Under the pieces are notes generated by a model. The model saw only the letters and a list, made by a program, of their open reading frames with translations, searched no databases and was not told the DNA's origin. From positions 1 to 64,000 of the forward strand of contig NZ_VZQQ01000004.1 in the NCBI RefSeq assembly GCF_014397785.1: DNA of 64,000 nucleotides, given 5' to 3'. This DNA is from Paraburkholderia podalyriae. Its GTDB lineage: Bacteria; Pseudomonadota; Gammaproteobacteria; Burkholderiales; Burkholderiaceae. Shown in pieces: positions 62,041-64,000 of this stretch; within the stretch, counting starts at the first letter, position 1, and each line of letters starts with the position of its first letter. The position numbers and the translations under genes are program-made.

Positions 62041-62979
62041 CTACGACGCGACTTGCACCGCGATCTTGCCGCGCAGGTGGCCTTTCGCGAGCCGTTCCAG
62101 CGCCTTGGCCGTCGCATCGAACGCGAACCGTTCGGCGACGACGACGCGCACGCTGCCCGTGTCGATCAACGACGCGATCTCCGTCAATTGCCGGCCATCG
62201 GGTCGCGCGGTATACCGCGCTGCCCGTGCGCCGCGGTTCGACGCCTCGGTCTGCGACGGCTCGATGAGCGTCGAGATCAGCGCGCCGCCCGGCGCGACGG
62301 CCGACCACGAGCGGCGCTGCGTATCGCCGCCGATCAGATCGAACACCAGGTCCATGTCGCGCGCGACATCTTCGAAACGCTGCGCGTGATAGTCGATCAC
62401 CCGATCCGCGCCGAGCGAGCGCACGAACTCGATGCCGTCACCGGACGCCGTCGCGAATACTTCCGCGTCCTTCTGCTTCGCGAACTGCACGGCGAAATGT
62501 CCCACCCCGCCCGCGCCTGCATGAATCAGCACGCGGCCGCCCGCTTCGAGGCAGCCGTGATCGAAGAGGCCTTGCCATGCGGTCAACGCGGCGAGCGGCA
62601 CGGCGCCCGCGCTCACCGCATCGAGCTTTTGCGGCGCACGCGCTAGCGCGCTCGCGGGCACGACGACGAATTCCGCGTAAGCGCCCTGCCCATGGCCAAC
62701 AAAGCCATACACCTGCTCGCCCGCGCGCCATTGCGCGACGCCCGGGCCGACCCGTTCGACCACACCGGAAAAATCGCGCCCCAGCGTATAGGGCAGTTGG
62801 TCTTCGCGAATCAACGGGTACTGGCCCGAACGCGTCTTCAGGTCAACCGGATTGGCGCCGGCCGCGCGCACGCGCACCAGCACTTCGCCGGCGCCAGGCT
62901 CGGGGATATCGATCTTCTCGGCCTTAAACACCTCGGGGCCGCCGAAGCTGTGAATGCGATAGGCGAGCATCGTGCTCAT
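62041..62979 (-). CDS. NADP-dependent MDR-family oxidoreductase (quinone oxidoreductase-like)
   Basis: 312 aa, zinc-less medium-chain reductase. GroES-like N-terminus (GGPEVFKAEKIDIPEPGAGEVLVRVRAAGANPVDLKTRSG), a Rossmann nucleotide site VLIHAGAGGVGHFAVQFAKQ and a C-terminal substrate domain. AAGGAGG precedes ATG. The family reduces quinones or enones. No operon partner gives the substrate. Confidence 0.88.
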   Translation of the reverse strand: MSTMLAYRIHSFGGPEVFKAEKIDIPEPGAGEVLVRVRAAGANPVDLKTRSGQYPLIREDQLPYTLGRDFSGVVERVGPGVAQWRAGEQVYGFVGHGQGAYAEFVVVPASALARAPQKLDAVSAGAVPLAALTAWQGLFDHGCLEAGGRVLIHAGAGGVGHFAVQFAKQKDAEVFATASGDGIEFVRSLGADRVIDYHAQRFEDVARDMDLVFDLIGGDTQRRSWSAVAPGGALISTLIEPSQTEASNRGARAARYTARPDGRQLTEIASLIDTGSVRVVVAERFAFDATAKALERLAKGHLRGKIAVQVAS

Positions 62980-63216
62980 GACGGCCTCCTTGCAAGGTCA
63001 GGTGTCAGCGGCGCTACGGTGTGAGGCTGCGCGCAAGCCGCGTTCCTCATCGCGCCTTGTGTTTCGTTGTCCTTGATTCGCAGATCGTTTCGCACGCGTT
63101 ACCGCTGAAAAAAGCGCCCGCAGGCGATCGGCACTTCGCCGAACGCGGCGAGGCACGACATATGCGGCATGAACCCGTAGGCGCGCAGTCGTGATGTACT
63201 CATCCAAGGAGGAATC

Positions 63217-63450
63217 ATGTCACAGCACCCCGCTCATTCCCAGGATCATCGTCACCCCGGTCAACCGCATCCCGCTGACGTCGAAAAAGCACTCGATGGT
63301 GTCAAATACCCGACCACGCGAGAAAAGCTCGTCGAGCAGGCGCGCAAGAATAACGCGAATACCGACATCATCGATCTGGTCGACCGTCTGCCCGATCACA
63401 ATTTCGACAGCCCGGCCTCGGTCGCGAAGGAAATCGCGCGTATTCAATGA
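63217..63450 (+). CDS. DUF2795 domain protein
   Basis: 77 aa. A His/Gln/Pro-rich N-terminus (MSQHPAHSQDHRHPGQPHP) precedes the DUF2795 domain: DVEKALDGVKYPTTREKLVEQARKNNANTDIIDLVDRLPDHNFDSPASVAKEI. AAGGAGGA precedes ATG. Function unknown; the family is often stress-associated. Confidence 0.85.
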   Translation: MSQHPAHSQDHRHPGQPHPADVEKALDGVKYPTTREKLVEQARKNNANTDIIDLVDRLPDHNFDSPASVAKEIARIQ

Positions 63451-63529
63451 CGCCGCGATCCGTCGCGTCGCAGAACACGCTGAGGTCGGCGCACGACAAG
63501 AATCCCATTCCACCGGAGTGGACGCGCGA

Positions 63530-64000
63530 ATGAAGAAAAGCGGCGATGTGCGTATCGGTATTTCCGGCTGGCGCTATCAAGGATGGCGCGGTAGCTTTTA
63601 CCCCGAGGATCTCAAGCAGGCAGCCGAATTACAGTATGCGTCAGCGCTATTTGGCACGATCGAAATCAACGGCACGCATTACAGCCTTCAATCGCTCGAT
63701 AGCTGGCAGCGCTGGTATGCGCAAACGCCCGATGGCTTCGTGTTTGGCATCAAAGGCGCGCGTTATCTGACGCATATGCTGCGGTTTCGCGATGCAAGGG
63801 CCCGGGTTGGCATCGCGAACTTCTTCGCGCAGGGGCTACTCGCGTTGAACGAAAAGCTCGGTCCGATCCTGTGGCAATTTCCGCCGTCCCTGCGCTTCGA
63901 GCCCGCGGCGATGGAGCGCTTTCTGCGCGTGTTGCCGCCCGACACCGCGAGCGCATCGGCGCTCGCGAAGCAACACGATCAGCGCGTGAAGACGCCTTAC
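63530..64000 (+). CDS. DUF72 family protein (YecE-like), cut by window end
   Basis: First 157 codons of a DUF72 TIM-barrel protein. Family features are visible: VRIGISGWRYQGWRGSFYP at the N-terminus, FGTIEINGTHYSLQSLDSWQRW, TPDGFVFGIKGARYLTHMLR and LGPILWQFPPSLRFEPAAMERFL. The start is ATG 63530 (GGAG upstream); an in-frame GTG lies 12 bp before. Biochemical role not settled for the family. Confidence 0.9.
   Translation, partial: MKKSGDVRIGISGWRYQGWRGSFYPEDLKQAAELQYASALFGTIEINGTHYSLQSLDSWQRWYAQTPDGFVFGIKGARYLTHMLRFRDARARVGIANFFAQGLLALNEKLGPILWQFPPSLRFEPAAMERFLRVLPPDTASASALAKQHDQRVKTPY

Noticed and set aside
1..64000. CRISPR arrays, tRNA/rRNA genes, insertion sequences
   Set aside because: No regularly spaced repeats, no cloverleaf-like or rRNA sequence, and no transposase or integrase were seen anywhere in the window.

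Overview
The window is high-GC DNA (roughly 60-65%, with a few poorer islets). Its gene content fits a plant- or soil-associated Burkholderiales, most likely Paraburkholderia: 2-methylcitrate propionate catabolism under PrpR, Burkholderia-style porin, exopolysaccharide genes of the cepacian/BceA-BceB type, phaB, vanillate O-demethylase, and gallate/protocatechuate meta-cleavage enzymes. The genus is inferred from protein families, not from any rRNA. No tRNA, rRNA, CRISPR array, integrase or intact insertion sequence was seen.

Layout. 1-2.5 kb: prpC (cut by the window edge) divergent from prpR, with a recognisable sigma-54 promoter and a 16-bp palindrome between them. 2.5-5.3 kb: a lower-GC islet with a four-gene type VI secretion effector cassette (DUF4123 chaperone, co-chaperone, Tox-REase-5 nuclease, Imm52 immunity), arranged like tecT/co-tecT/tseT/tsiT of Pseudomonas aeruginosa. 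5.5-7.5 kb: an aromatic-acid MFS carrier and a small secreted protein. 7.5-16.4 kb: a galactan utilisation locus (own ABC ATPase, binding protein, two permeases, GH42, Tat-exported GH53) divergent from a LacI regulator. Two matching operator palindromes lie between them, and the order equals ganSPQAB of Bacillus subtilis. 16.5-19 kb: an MFS carrier and small hypotheticals.

19-36.4 kb: an exopolysaccharide region with a Wzc kinase, two GT4 and one GT2 glycosyltransferases, a Tat-exported clan GH-A glycosidase, Wzx flippase, Wzy polymerase (alone on the other strand), ManC, a WcaJ-type initiating transferase, and an ATP-grasp protein at each end. An AraC/DJ-1 regulator lies beside the far ATP-grasp gene. 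Wza and Wzb are not in the window. 36.4-42.4 kb: a meta-cleavage module (MFS carrier, LigJ-type hydratase, CHA aldolase, a signal-less binding-protein homologue) with a decayed tannase-like tail and a broken porin upstream. This suggests a gallate/tannin pathway partly eroded here.

42.6-49.4 kb: a cytochrome b plus Mo-oxidoreductase pair, DUF5666-like and DUF3597 proteins, a Na/Pi-cotransporter family protein and phaB. 49.4-55 kb: a terminal oxidase operon (CuA-cytochrome c fused subunit II, subunit I, subunit III, a small membrane protein, a triheme cytochrome c). Its subunit I keeps the metal ligands but lacks both the D-channel Glu and the K-channel Lys. 55.2-56.7 kb: another lower-GC islet with a frameshifted Tlde1 (DUF2778) type VI effector and its putative membrane immunity protein. 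56.8-64 kb: an N-acylhomoserine-lactone/penicillin acylase lipoprotein, vanBA divergent from a MarR-type vanR, a quinone-oxidoreductase-like MDR protein, a DUF2795 protein and a DUF72 protein cut by the window end.

The most unusual items are the oxidase with both canonical proton-channel residues missing, the two orphan type VI effector/immunity modules (one disrupted), and the exopolysaccharide cluster bracketed by two ATP-grasp enzymes. Both frameshifts found (porin, Tlde1) are single-base losses in homopolymers, so read-level confirmation matters before either is called a true pseudogene.
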